From: Clostridia bacterium
GTDB taxonomy: Bacteria > Bacillota > Clostridia > UMGS1883
NCBI GenBank assembly: GCA_900768005.1
Contig: CAAGBE010000044.1
Span: forward strand, 1 to 12,238
Reading direction: 5' to 3'
DNA: 12,238 nucleotides
Positions 6,305 through 12,238 of this stretch are shown here, piece after piece. The notes below the pieces were generated by a model. The model saw nothing but the letters and a program-made list of their open reading frames with translations, did not search any database and had not been told where the DNA came from. How positions within the stretch are numbered: the first letter of the stretch is position 1; each line of letters begins with the position of its first letter. Made by a program: the position numbers and the translations under genes.

Positions 6305-8398
6305 ATGAGAAATGTAACCGAAATATTCGGAAGCAAGGTTTTCAATGCATCGGTAATGAAAGAAAGATTGCCCGAGGAAATATACAATCTGATGCAAAGA
6401 GCCATTAAAAACAATAAGCGTCTTGATATTGATGTTGCAAATGTTGTTGCCAACTCTATGAAGGATTGGGCAATTGAAAATGGGGCAACACACTATACTC
6501 ATTGGTTTCAGCCTATGACGGGTGTCACCGCGGAGAAGCACGACAGCTTCATTTCTCCCTCGGGTGATTCCAAGGTTATTATGGAATTTTCGGGTAAGGA
6601 GCTTGTTCAGGGTGAATCTGATGCATCAAGCTTTCCCTCAGGCGGACTTCGTGCAACCTTTGAAGCACGCGGATACACCGCTTGGGACCCTACAAGCTAT
6701 GCTTTTATAAAGGATAACACTCTGTGTATTCCTACTGCTTTTTGTTCCTACGGTGGTGAGGCACTCGACCAGAAAACACCTCTGCTTCGCAGTATGGAAG
6801 CCATTGACAGACAGGCAATGCGTATTTTGAAGCTTTTCGGTCATGAGAATGTTACAAGCGTAAAAACTACTGTCGGCCCCGAACAGGAATATTTCTTGGT
6901 TGAAAAGGATACATACTATAAACGCCCCGACCTTGTGTTTGCAGGCAGAACACTTTTTGGTGCAAAGCCTCCCAAGGGACAGGAGCTTGACGACCATTAC
7001 TACGGAAGCATCAAACCCCGTGTAATGAGCTTTATGCACGACTTAGATGAGGAACTCTGGAAACTTGGTATCCTTGCAAAGACAGAGCATAACGAGGCAG
7101 CTCCCGCACAGCACGAGCTTGCCCCCATATATACAACGACAAATATTGCCGCTGACCACAATCAGCTTACAATGGAAATGATGCAGAAGGTTGCACAGCG
7201 TCACGATTTAATCTGCCTGCTTCACGAAAAACCTTTCAAGGGTGTAAACGGCAGCGGTAAGCATAATAACTGGTCAATCACCACAAGCACAGGCAAGAAT
7301 CTTCTTGACCCCGGTGAAACACCCCACGAAAACGCACAGTTTTTGCTTTTCCTCTGCTCTGTTATAAAGGCAGTTGACGATTATCAGGACCTTCTCCGTG
7401 CATCGGCTGCAAGTCCCGGTAACGACCACCGTCTTGGCGCTCACGAAGCACCTCCGGCGGTTGTTTCAATCTTCCTCGGTGAAGAGCTCAGCGAAATCCT
7501 TGAAGCAATTGAGGCGGATAAGGAATACGGCGGACGTGAAAAAACACAGATAAAAATTGGTGTACACGTAATTCCCAAGTTCCCCAAGGATACTACTGAC
7601 CGTAACAGAACAAGTCCTTTTGCATTTACAGGAAACAAGTTTGAATTCAGAATGCTCGGCTCTGCATCTTCTATTTCAGATGTCAATGTTGTTATAAATA
7701 CAGCAGTTGCAGAAAGCCTTCGTCAGTTCGCGGACGAGCTTGAAAATGTAGAAGACTTTGAAACGACACTTCACGACCTTATTAAGAAGACTATAAAAGA
7801 GCATAAGCGTATAATATTTAACGGAAACGGCTATGATGACAAGTGGCTTCAGGAAGCGGAAAAGAGGGGTCTTTTAAATCTTCCCACAACACCTGATGCA
7901 CTTCCCAGAATTATTGATAAGAAAAATGTAGAGCTTTTTGAAACTCACCGTGTTTATTCGGAGGTTGAGCTTAAAAGCCGTCTTGCGGTGCTTCTTGACA
8001 ACTACCGCAAAATACTCAGAATTGAAGCTCTTACAATGATTGAAATGTCAAGAAAGGATATTATGCCTGCCATTTCAAAATTCATTGGAGAGGTTTCAAC
8101 GGCACTTAATTCAAAGCGCAGTGCAGTAAAGGGAGTTTCCTGCAAGTATGAAGAATCGGTTATTGAAAAGGCGGCAACTCTCCTTGACAAAATGCTTGAC
8201 AGAACAGATGCTCTCGATAAGCTTTTGGTAGAGGTTAAGACCATAAAGGATACGCAGCTTAAAGCAAATTTCTACCGCGACAGCGTAATTCCCGTGATGG
8301 AGGAACTCCGCGTGGCTGCAGACGAGCTTGAAGTAATCTGTGACAGAAATATCTGGCCGTATCCTGATTACAGTGAAATGCTTTTTGGAGTTAAATAA
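6305..8398 (+). CDS. glnN: Glutamine synthetase type III
   Basis: ATP-dependent ligase joining ammonia to glutamate to make glutamine, the central ammonia-assimilation step, in the cytoplasm. At 697 residues it is the large type III form (about 700) rather than type I (about 450-470). Active-site landmarks are GPEQEYF at 191-197, HNEAAPAQHE at 262-271, NDHRLGAHEAPPA at 373-385, and a NRTSPFAFTGNKFEFRMLG block near 437-456. The N-terminal extension and the helical C-terminal region after about residue 500 are typical of GSIII. The ATG has AAGGAG (6291-6296) eight bases upstream. Expression comes from the consensus promoter at 6208-6236 through the leader hairpin at 6246-6278. No terminator lies directly after its stop, so the transcript may continue into the small acidic ORF. 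Confidence 0.97.
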   Translation: MRNVTEIFGSKVFNASVMKERLPEEIYNLMQRAIKNNKRLDIDVANVVANSMKDWAIENGATHYTHWFQPMTGVTAEKHDSFISPSGDSKVIMEFSGKELVQGESDASSFPSGGLRATFEARGYTAWDPTSYAFIKDNTLCIPTAFCSYGGEALDQKTPLLRSMEAIDRQAMRILKLFGHENVTSVKTTVGPEQEYFLVEKDTYYKRPDLVFAGRTLFGAKPPKGQELDDHYYGSIKPRVMSFMHDLDEELWKLGILAKTEHNEAAPAQHELAPIYTTTNIAADHNQLTMEMMQKVAQRHDLICLLHEKPFKGVNGSGKHNNWSITTSTGKNLLDPGETPHENAQFLLFLCSVIKAVDDYQDLLRASAASPGNDHRLGAHEAPPAVVSIFLGEELSEILEAIEADKEYGGREKTQIKIGVHVIPKFPKDTTDRNRTSPFAFTGNKFEFRMLGSASSISDVNVVINTAVAESLRQFADELENVEDFETTLHDLIKKTIKEHKRIIFNGNGYDDKWLQEAEKRGLLNLPTTPDALPRIIDKKNVELFETHRVYSEVELKSRLAVLLDNYRKILRIEALTMIEMSRKDIMPAISKFIGEVSTALNSKRSAVKGVSCKYEESVIEKAATLLDKMLDRTDALDKLLVEVKTIKDTQLKANFYRDSVIPVMEELRVAADELEVICDRNIWPYPDYSEMLFGVK

Positions 8399-8424
8399 TT
8401 TAAAAAATTTTAACAGAATAAAAA

Positions 8425-8457
8425 AATCACCCATAATATATACTAACAGGGGTGATT
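8425..8457. promoter_or_regulatory. Inverted repeat overlapping the ribosome binding site of the small acidic ORF
   Basis: Perfect 8-bp arms AATCACCC (8425-8432) and GGGTGATT (8450-8457) enclose a 17-base AT-rich loop. The right arm holds most of the AGGGGTGA ribosome binding site of the ORF at 8461, so the folded RNA would hide it. On the minus strand the second arm is followed by a run of T, so it could also act as a back-up terminator for the prmC operon. It could equally be a protein-binding operator. Confidence 0.45.
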
Positions 8458-8460
8458 GAT

Positions 8461-8667
8461 ATGAAATATAAAAGCGGACCTCAGAAAAACTACGAGCCCG
8501 AGGAAATTGACTACGATATGTTAAGTGACAGAAATTCTGTCGCATCAGCTACGGAATGTACAGGACTTATGTACGCACCTCCAGAGGATGAATATGAGGC
8601 GGAGAGCTATAATGAGATATATGTCATTCCGAAAGTACCCAATGAAAAGGAAAAGAAGCTTCGTTGA
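8461..8667 (+). CDS. Small acidic protein of unknown function
   Basis: A 68-residue protein, rich in Glu, Asp and Tyr, with no signal peptide or membrane segment. I do not recognise a characterised family. The part from about residue 34 to 59 (CTGLMYAPPEDEYEAESYNE then IYVIP) looks like a constrained motif, and I have an unverified impression of similar short proteins in other Clostridia. A clear AGGGGTGA site six bases before the ATG supports real translation; the in-frame GTG at 8452 belongs to that site. It lies 62 bases after glnN with no terminator between, so it may be co-transcribed with it. Its ribosome binding site is inside an inverted repeat. The stop codon (8665-8667) is in the loop of the shared terminator. 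No good sigma-A promoter with a usable leader is visible. Confidence 0.65.
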   Translation: MKYKSGPQKNYEPEEIDYDMLSDRNSVASATECTGLMYAPPEDEYEAESYNEIYVIPKVPNEKEKKLR

Positions 8668-8686
8668 CAACGAAGCTTCTTTATTA
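8652..8686. terminator. Bidirectional intrinsic terminator between small ORF and prmC
   Basis: A 12-bp perfect stem (8654-8665 with 8669-8680, loop GAC) has T-rich sequence after it on both strands. It includes the last codons and stop of the plus-strand small ORF and ends three bases before the prmC stop codon (8684-8686), closing both convergent units. Confidence 0.9.
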
Positions 8687-9493
8687 TTTTATAGCTATTA
8701 TTACTCTGTCGTTATTTCCGTAATCCTTATAAAGCTCAACATCGCTAAAATCTTTCAGCAGGGCTTTTACACTTTCTCCCTGATTATAACCTATTTCAAG
8801 GGCAAGCATACCGCCTTTTTCAAGTGATGTATATGACTTTTTTGCAATTACTTTATAAAAATCAAGTCCGTCATATCCGCCGTCAAGTGCTCTTTTCGGT
8901 TCAAAACGGCTCACCTCAAGGGTGTTCACAACATCGCTTTCAATATAAGGAGGATTGGAAACTATTATATCGTATCCGTTTGGAATTTCATCTGCCAGGA
9001 CATCAAGAGGAAATACATTAGTTCTATCTAACACACCGTTAAGCTCTGCATTTTCCTTTGCCATTTTAAGGGCATTTTCTGAAATATCCGTAAGGTCACA
9101 GGATGAGCCTTTAATGAAATGTAAAAGTGATATTCCTATACATCCGCTTCCCGTACAAAGGTCAAGAATTCTGGGGGAAGAAAACAGATTTTTTTCAATT
9201 ATTTTCTCCACAAGACATTCTGTGTCTGGACGGGGGATAAGGGTGTCAGAATTAAGACGGAAAGTAAGTCCCATAAATTCCTTTTCTCCCAATATATATG
9301 CCACGGGAATCCCTTCGGCTCTTTTTTCTATATACTCATTAAAAAGAGCAAGCTCATCTTCCTTGGGGTATTCAAATATCAGTGCCGCATCGCTTTTTTC
9401 CATTGCGGCGGCAAGTAAAACACGGGCATCAAGCATTGGAGATTCGCTTCCCGAAAGCTTTTCTGCTGCATTTTTTAACAAATCCCTTACCAT
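8684..9493 (-). CDS. prmC: Peptide chain release factor N5-glutamine methyltransferase
   Basis: S-adenosylmethionine-dependent enzyme that methylates the glutamine of the GGQ motif in release factors RF1 and RF2, improving termination. The 269 residues show the N-terminal helical domain with GIPVAYILGEKEFMGLTF (61-78) and IPRPDTE (86-92), the SAM-binding DLCTGSGCIG (111-120), and the catalytic NPPY (180-183) that binds the substrate glutamine. Length fits the family. The ATG overlaps the end of the upstream DUF1385 gene by seven bases (ATGGTAA), with an AGAGGA site seven or so bases upstream, so translation is probably coupled. In many Clostridia prmC is followed by prfA; here a terminator and a convergent small ORF follow instead. 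Confidence 0.96.
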   Translation of the reverse strand: MVRDLLKNAAEKLSGSESPMLDARVLLAAAMEKSDAALIFEYPKEDELALFNEYIEKRAEGIPVAYILGEKEFMGLTFRLNSDTLIPRPDTECLVEKIIEKNLFSSPRILDLCTGSGCIGISLLHFIKGSSCDLTDISENALKMAKENAELNGVLDRTNVFPLDVLADEIPNGYDIIVSNPPYIESDVVNTLEVSRFEPKRALDGGYDGLDFYKVIAKKSYTSLEKGGMLALEIGYNQGESVKALLKDFSDVELYKDYGNNDRVIIAIK

Positions 9494-10419
9494 TTGTCAT
9501 CCTCTTTATTTTCTGTAAGAACAGCTTTCATTGATTCAATTGCAACCTCAAGCTGACTGTCATCAGGCTCACGTGTTGTGATGTTCTGCAGCCACATACC
9601 GGGACGGCTTATTACACAGACAACCTTGTTTTTGCTTCGTCCTGCCCAGCGGATAATTTCGTAGCTGATACCTGCAACAACGGGGAGGAGAAGAAGCTTC
9701 ATTCCAAGCCTTACCCACATATTTCCCCACGAAACAAAGGAGAAAAGTATAATACTTATTATCATTACATACACAAGGAAGCTTGTACCGCAACGGGGAT
9801 GAAGCCGTGACATATTGCGTGCATTTTCCACCGTCAGGTCAAGTCCTGCTTCATAACAGAATATTGTCTTATGCTCTGCACCGTGGTACTGGAAAACTCT
9901 CTTGATATCCTCCATTCGGGAGGCAAGAAGTACATAACCAAGGAAAATGCTGATTCTTATAACACCCTCAATAAGTGTTTTGATGAGATTACTTTTTATA
10001 ATATTTTCCAAAAGGCTTGTTATAAAGTGGGGAAGTACAAAAAACAGACCTACTGAAAAAATAACCGATATGAAAAGCGAAAAGTAAATGACAATATCCT
10101 TTACCTTATCACCGAATTTCTCTGTAAGCCACTTGTCAAACTTTGATTCGCTGTCATCTTCGAGGTCAACAAATTCCGCACTCCACATAAGGGCGCGAAT
10201 ACTGGAAATCATTGAATCGAAGAATGCAAACACCCCTCTTATAACAGGAATTTTATTTACATGATATTTTGTTACAAGGCTACTTACGGCACGTCTGTCA
10301 ATTTCAATTTCACCGTCAGGCTTTCTGACAGCAGTTGCAATTTCCTTGGGGCCGCGCATCATAACCCCTTCCATCACGGCACTTCCGCCAATGGAGGTAA
10401 TATGCTCCTTTTTCTCCAT
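9487..10419 (-). CDS. DUF1385 family membrane protein (YqhQ-like)
   Basis: A 310-residue protein of the DUF1385 family, whose function is unknown. It opens with the family signature around residues 10-23 (IGGSAVMEGVMMRGP), a soluble part to about 105, then membrane segments at about 109-130, 146-167, 213-230 and 236-254. Between and after them are conserved polar blocks YHGAEHKTIFCYE (178-190), HPRCGTSF (207-214) and PGMWLQNITTREPDD (273-287). The clustered His, Glu and Cys residues (H179, E182, H183, H207, C210) could form a metal or catalytic site; that is my inference. I chose the ATG at 10419, with GAAAGGAG eight bases upstream; an in-frame TTG at 10443 sits practically at the predicted transcription start and lacks a binding site. 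It is the first gene of an operon with prmC, a common pairing in Clostridia. Confidence 0.9.
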   Translation of the reverse strand: MEKKEHITSIGGSAVMEGVMMRGPKEIATAVRKPDGEIEIDRRAVSSLVTKYHVNKIPVIRGVFAFFDSMISSIRALMWSAEFVDLEDDSESKFDKWLTEKFGDKVKDIVIYFSLFISVIFSVGLFFVLPHFITSLLENIIKSNLIKTLIEGVIRISIFLGYVLLASRMEDIKRVFQYHGAEHKTIFCYEAGLDLTVENARNMSRLHPRCGTSFLVYVMIISIILFSFVSWGNMWVRLGMKLLLLPVVAGISYEIIRWAGRSKNKVVCVISRPGMWLQNITTREPDDSQLEVAIESMKAVLTENKEDDKW

Positions 10420-10452
10420 ATCACTCACTCCTTTCAAAACCAATACACAATA

Positions 10453-10481
10453 ATTATATCATATCACAACCATGTTTTCAA
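10453..10481 (-). promoter_or_regulatory. Sigma-A promoter for DUF1385-prmC operon
   Basis: On the minus strand, TTGAAA (10476-10481), 17 bases, then a perfect TATAAT (10453-10458) with an upstream TGA extended -10. The transcript would start near 10446, about 27 bases before the ATG at 10419, which supports that start over the TTG at 10443. Confidence 0.8.
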
Positions 10482-10555
10482 TATATATAACCTCTAAAAA
10501 AACGAATTTTGTGTGAACATTAAATGACATTTTAATTACAAATATCCCTTTCTTA

Positions 10556-10584
10556 TTGTAATTGCTTTAAAAAAAGTGTATAGT
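10556..10584 (+). promoter_or_regulatory. Sigma-A promoter for AI-2E-family gene
   Basis: TTGTAA (10556-10561), a 17-base spacer and TATAGT (10579-10584). Transcription would start near 10591, leaving about 38 bases of leader with AAGGAG before the ATG. The rest of the 209-base divergent region (10420-10628) is AT-rich with no further structure I can support; the stretch between the two promoters (about 10482-10555) shows nothing recognisable. Confidence 0.6.
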
Positions 10585-10628
10585 ATATATGGAAAATTGT
10601 TTTTAATTGAGAAAGGTAAGGAGTACAT

Positions 10629-11882
10629 ATGAAATTACCGTGGGAAAACAAAAATAAATCATGGGGAATAACGGCGTTTCTGACAATTGCCGCATCTATA
10701 ATTTTCTTTCTTGTGTTATATAGATGGGACAAGGTATCTCAGATTATAGGGCTTTTTACAAAAAGTCTTGCACCTATTACATACGGACTGATTCTCGCTT
10801 ATTTGCTTAATCCGTTGGTAAATGTGATAGAACACTCTGCATTATTACCTCTGTTTAATAAAATCTTTAAGAAAAACAAAAAACGTGCATCAGGCTTTGC
10901 AAGAGGAATTTCAATCTTTTTTGCGTGGATTCTTTCAGTAGTATTTGTGGTTGTTATTTTTGCTCTCATTATTCCCGAACTGTATTCAAGTATAGAAACA
11001 CTTATTTCCAAAATCCCTGAATACAGTGCACATATCGTTGAAGAAGCTACCAAGATTCTCAAGGAAAACCCCGAAATAGTAGTTTACATTCAGGACCTTA
11101 CAGAGAACTTCAGTACAGACTTTACGAAGATTATGACAGGCGTAAAGGATTGGATTCCCAATCTGAATGTAATGATAACAGGCCTTACAGACAGCGTCTG
11201 GGCAGTTGTTTCCGTTTTATTCAATATTTTGGTGGGTATAATTGTGTCTGTATATGTACTTAAAGATAAAGAAAAATTTGTGGCACAGTTCAAGAAACTT
11301 TTTTACAGCACAATGTCTTACAAAAAAGCCAACAATACAATTGCATTCTGGAGGCTTACACACGATAAATTCGGTAACTTTATAACAGGTAAAATATTTG
11401 ATTCATTAATAATAGGTGTGCTTTGTTTTATAATTCTTATCATTGCAAATATTCCTTATGCAGCACTCATAAGCGTAATTATAGGTGTTACCAACGTCAT
11501 TCCTTTCTTCGGACCTTTTATCGGTGCAATTCCCAGTGCGTTTCTTGTTCTTTTGGTTGACCCGTTAAAATGTATAACCTTTGTAATCATTATTATTCTT
11601 CTTCAGCAGTTTGACGGAAATATTCTCGGACCTAAGATTCTTGGTGATACAACGGGTGTTTCAAGCTTCTGGGTAATGTTCTCAATTATGCTGGGAAGCG
11701 GGCTTTTCGGCGTTGTGGGAATGGTATGCTCAGTTCCTGTATTTGCAGTGCTTTACACTTTGGTTAAAGACGGATGCCATATTGCACTAAGGAAAAAGGG
11801 TATTGACTATTCAACCGAAACCTTTGAAAAAATCGACCATATCGATGAAGATACGAAAGCACCCAAATGGATTAATAAATAG
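10629..11882 (+). CDS. AI-2E family transporter (PerM/YtvI/TqsA superfamily)
   Basis: Multi-pass membrane protein of the AI-2E (DUF20) family. Members have been linked to autoinducer-2 export, sodium/proton antiport and sporulation (YtvI); the role of this one is not evident. The 417 residues show N-terminal membrane pairs (about 14-31 and 46-62), a helix at about 98-117, a long soluble stretch to about 185, and four or more C-terminal helices (190-212, 255-288, 295-325, 345-380). These include the family signature NVIPFFGPFIGAIPS (289-303) and a following QQFDGNILGPKILG block (326-339). The start ATG has AAGGAG (10618-10623) five bases upstream. It is divergent from the DUF1385-prmC operon and runs into an FHA-domain gene after 38 bases with no terminator, suggesting one transcript. 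Confidence 0.92.
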   Translation: MKLPWENKNKSWGITAFLTIAASIIFFLVLYRWDKVSQIIGLFTKSLAPITYGLILAYLLNPLVNVIEHSALLPLFNKIFKKNKKRASGFARGISIFFAWILSVVFVVVIFALIIPELYSSIETLISKIPEYSAHIVEEATKILKENPEIVVYIQDLTENFSTDFTKIMTGVKDWIPNLNVMITGLTDSVWAVVSVLFNILVGIIVSVYVLKDKEKFVAQFKKLFYSTMSYKKANNTIAFWRLTHDKFGNFITGKIFDSLIIGVLCFIILIIANIPYAALISVIIGVTNVIPFFGPFIGAIPSAFLVLLVDPLKCITFVIIIILLQQFDGNILGPKILGDTTGVSSFWVMFSIMLGSGLFGVVGMVCSVPVFAVLYTLVKDGCHIALRKKGIDYSTETFEKIDHIDEDTKAPKWINK

Positions 11883-11920
11883 TTATCAGAAATCTTCAGT
11901 GTTTCGCGGAGGAATTATTT

Positions 11921-12238
11921 ATGCCGTTCTTTTTATCACAACTTCTGACATATATCTTTGTATTTATAATTTATCTGTTCATCTATGCAATAATAAGGAT
12001 GATTTTCCTTGACATTCGCACGATGTACAGAAAAAAGACGGGCGGTCTTGCTGACGCATACCTCAAGCTTATAAATTTAAGGCACAAGCTTGACTTCTTT
12101 GTGGACGAAAGCTATGAAGTATCAGACAATGAAGTTATCGGCAGAGGCAAGAACTGTGATATCAGTATTGCCGACAAATATATGTCAACGAAAAACAGCC
12201 GAATATTCAAAATTTCGGGCAAATTTTATCTGGAAGAT
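11921..12238 (+). CDS. Membrane-anchored FHA-domain protein, truncated by window edge
   Basis: An open reading frame from ATG 11921 to the last base (106 codons, no stop), so the 3' end lies outside the window. Residues 6-29 form one hydrophobic N-terminal segment, followed by a basic turn (RTMYRKK). From about residue 56 it reads as a forkhead-associated phosphothreonine-binding domain: EVIGRGKNCDISI (71-83) is the GR-containing strand, followed by the S89 position and NSRIF, then GKFYLED. The usual SxxH histidine appears to be Asn92, a conservative change at a mostly structural position. GGAGG (11908-11912) is eight bases before the ATG. In Clostridia such proteins often precede FtsW/RodA and a penicillin-binding protein; whether that holds here is beyond the window. 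Confidence 0.85.
   Translation, partial: MPFFLSQLLTYIFVFIIYLFIYAIIRMIFLDIRTMYRKKTGGLADAYLKLINLRHKLDFFVDESYEVSDNEVIGRGKNCDISIADKYMSTKNSRIFKISGKFYLED

Noticed and set aside
8432..8440. Sporulation sigma (K or G) -10 box, CATAATATA, before the small acidic ORF
   Set aside because: The match is too short and permissive, no matching -35 lies at the right distance, and the start would fall in or beside the ribosome binding site.
8955..9518. Long plus-strand open frame (187 codons) opposite prmC
   Set aside because: It is antisense to a clear PrmC with all motifs, has no recognisable domain, and its codons mirror the real gene.
10443..10443. TTG start for DUF1385 eight codons upstream of the chosen ATG
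   Set aside because: It sits at the predicted transcription start without a ribosome binding site, whereas the ATG at 10419 has GAAAGGAG at good spacing.
10481..10490. AT dinucleotide run as a repeat or origin element
   Set aside because: A short, low-complexity AT tract next to a -35 box, with no DnaA boxes or iterons around it.

Overview
This window looks like a core-type chromosomal segment from a low-to-moderate GC, spore-forming or formerly spore-forming member of the Clostridia (Bacillota). The reasons are strong AGGAGG/GGTGA ribosome binding sites, sigma-A promoters with 17-base spacers, U-tract terminators, a type III glutamine synthetase, a DUF1385-prmC pair and a SpoIIM-like protein next to a Xer-like protein. 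I see no prophage, insertion sequence, CRISPR array, tRNA or rRNA. Composition looks even throughout, with no sign of recent transfer.

Layout. (1) 1-118 is a short leader that may hold the tail of an upstream gene. (2) 119-1075 (+) is a diacylglycerol/lipid kinase, convergent with a two-gene minus-strand operon: ybaK (2459-1983), then an EamA-type exporter (1979-1095). A bidirectional terminator lies inside the exporter's last codons. (3) 2460-2552 is a compact, nearly symmetric divergent promoter for ybaK (-) and a HAD phosphatase (2553-3197, +). (4) Next on the plus strand are a SpoIIM-like membrane protein (3241-3768) and a Xer-type tyrosine recombinase homologue (3869-4744) with three of its six catalytic residues substituted. 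A terminator closes this group. (5) A sodium-dependent NSS-family transporter (4834-6207) has its own promoter. (6) A consensus sigma-A promoter and a leader hairpin precede the type III glutamine synthetase glnN (6305-8398). A small acidic protein of unknown function follows (8461-8667). (7) The minus-strand pair DUF1385 (10419-9487) and prmC (9493-8684) is translationally coupled and converges on the small ORF over another bidirectional terminator. (8) Divergent from it is an AI-2E-family membrane protein (10629-11882), followed after 38 bases by a membrane-anchored FHA-domain gene that runs off the window (11921 to the end).

Functionally this is housekeeping: lipid phosphorylation, tRNA proofreading, phosphate-ester hydrolysis, ammonia assimilation and amino-acid import, release-factor methylation and membrane transport. 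I do not see a clear new defence or mobile system. The points most worth a second look are the catalytically degenerate Xer protein beside a divergent SpoIIM, the glnN leader with a terminator-like hairpin at the transcript's 5' end, the symmetric shared -10 promoter, and the small acidic ORF whose ribosome binding site lies in an inverted repeat.
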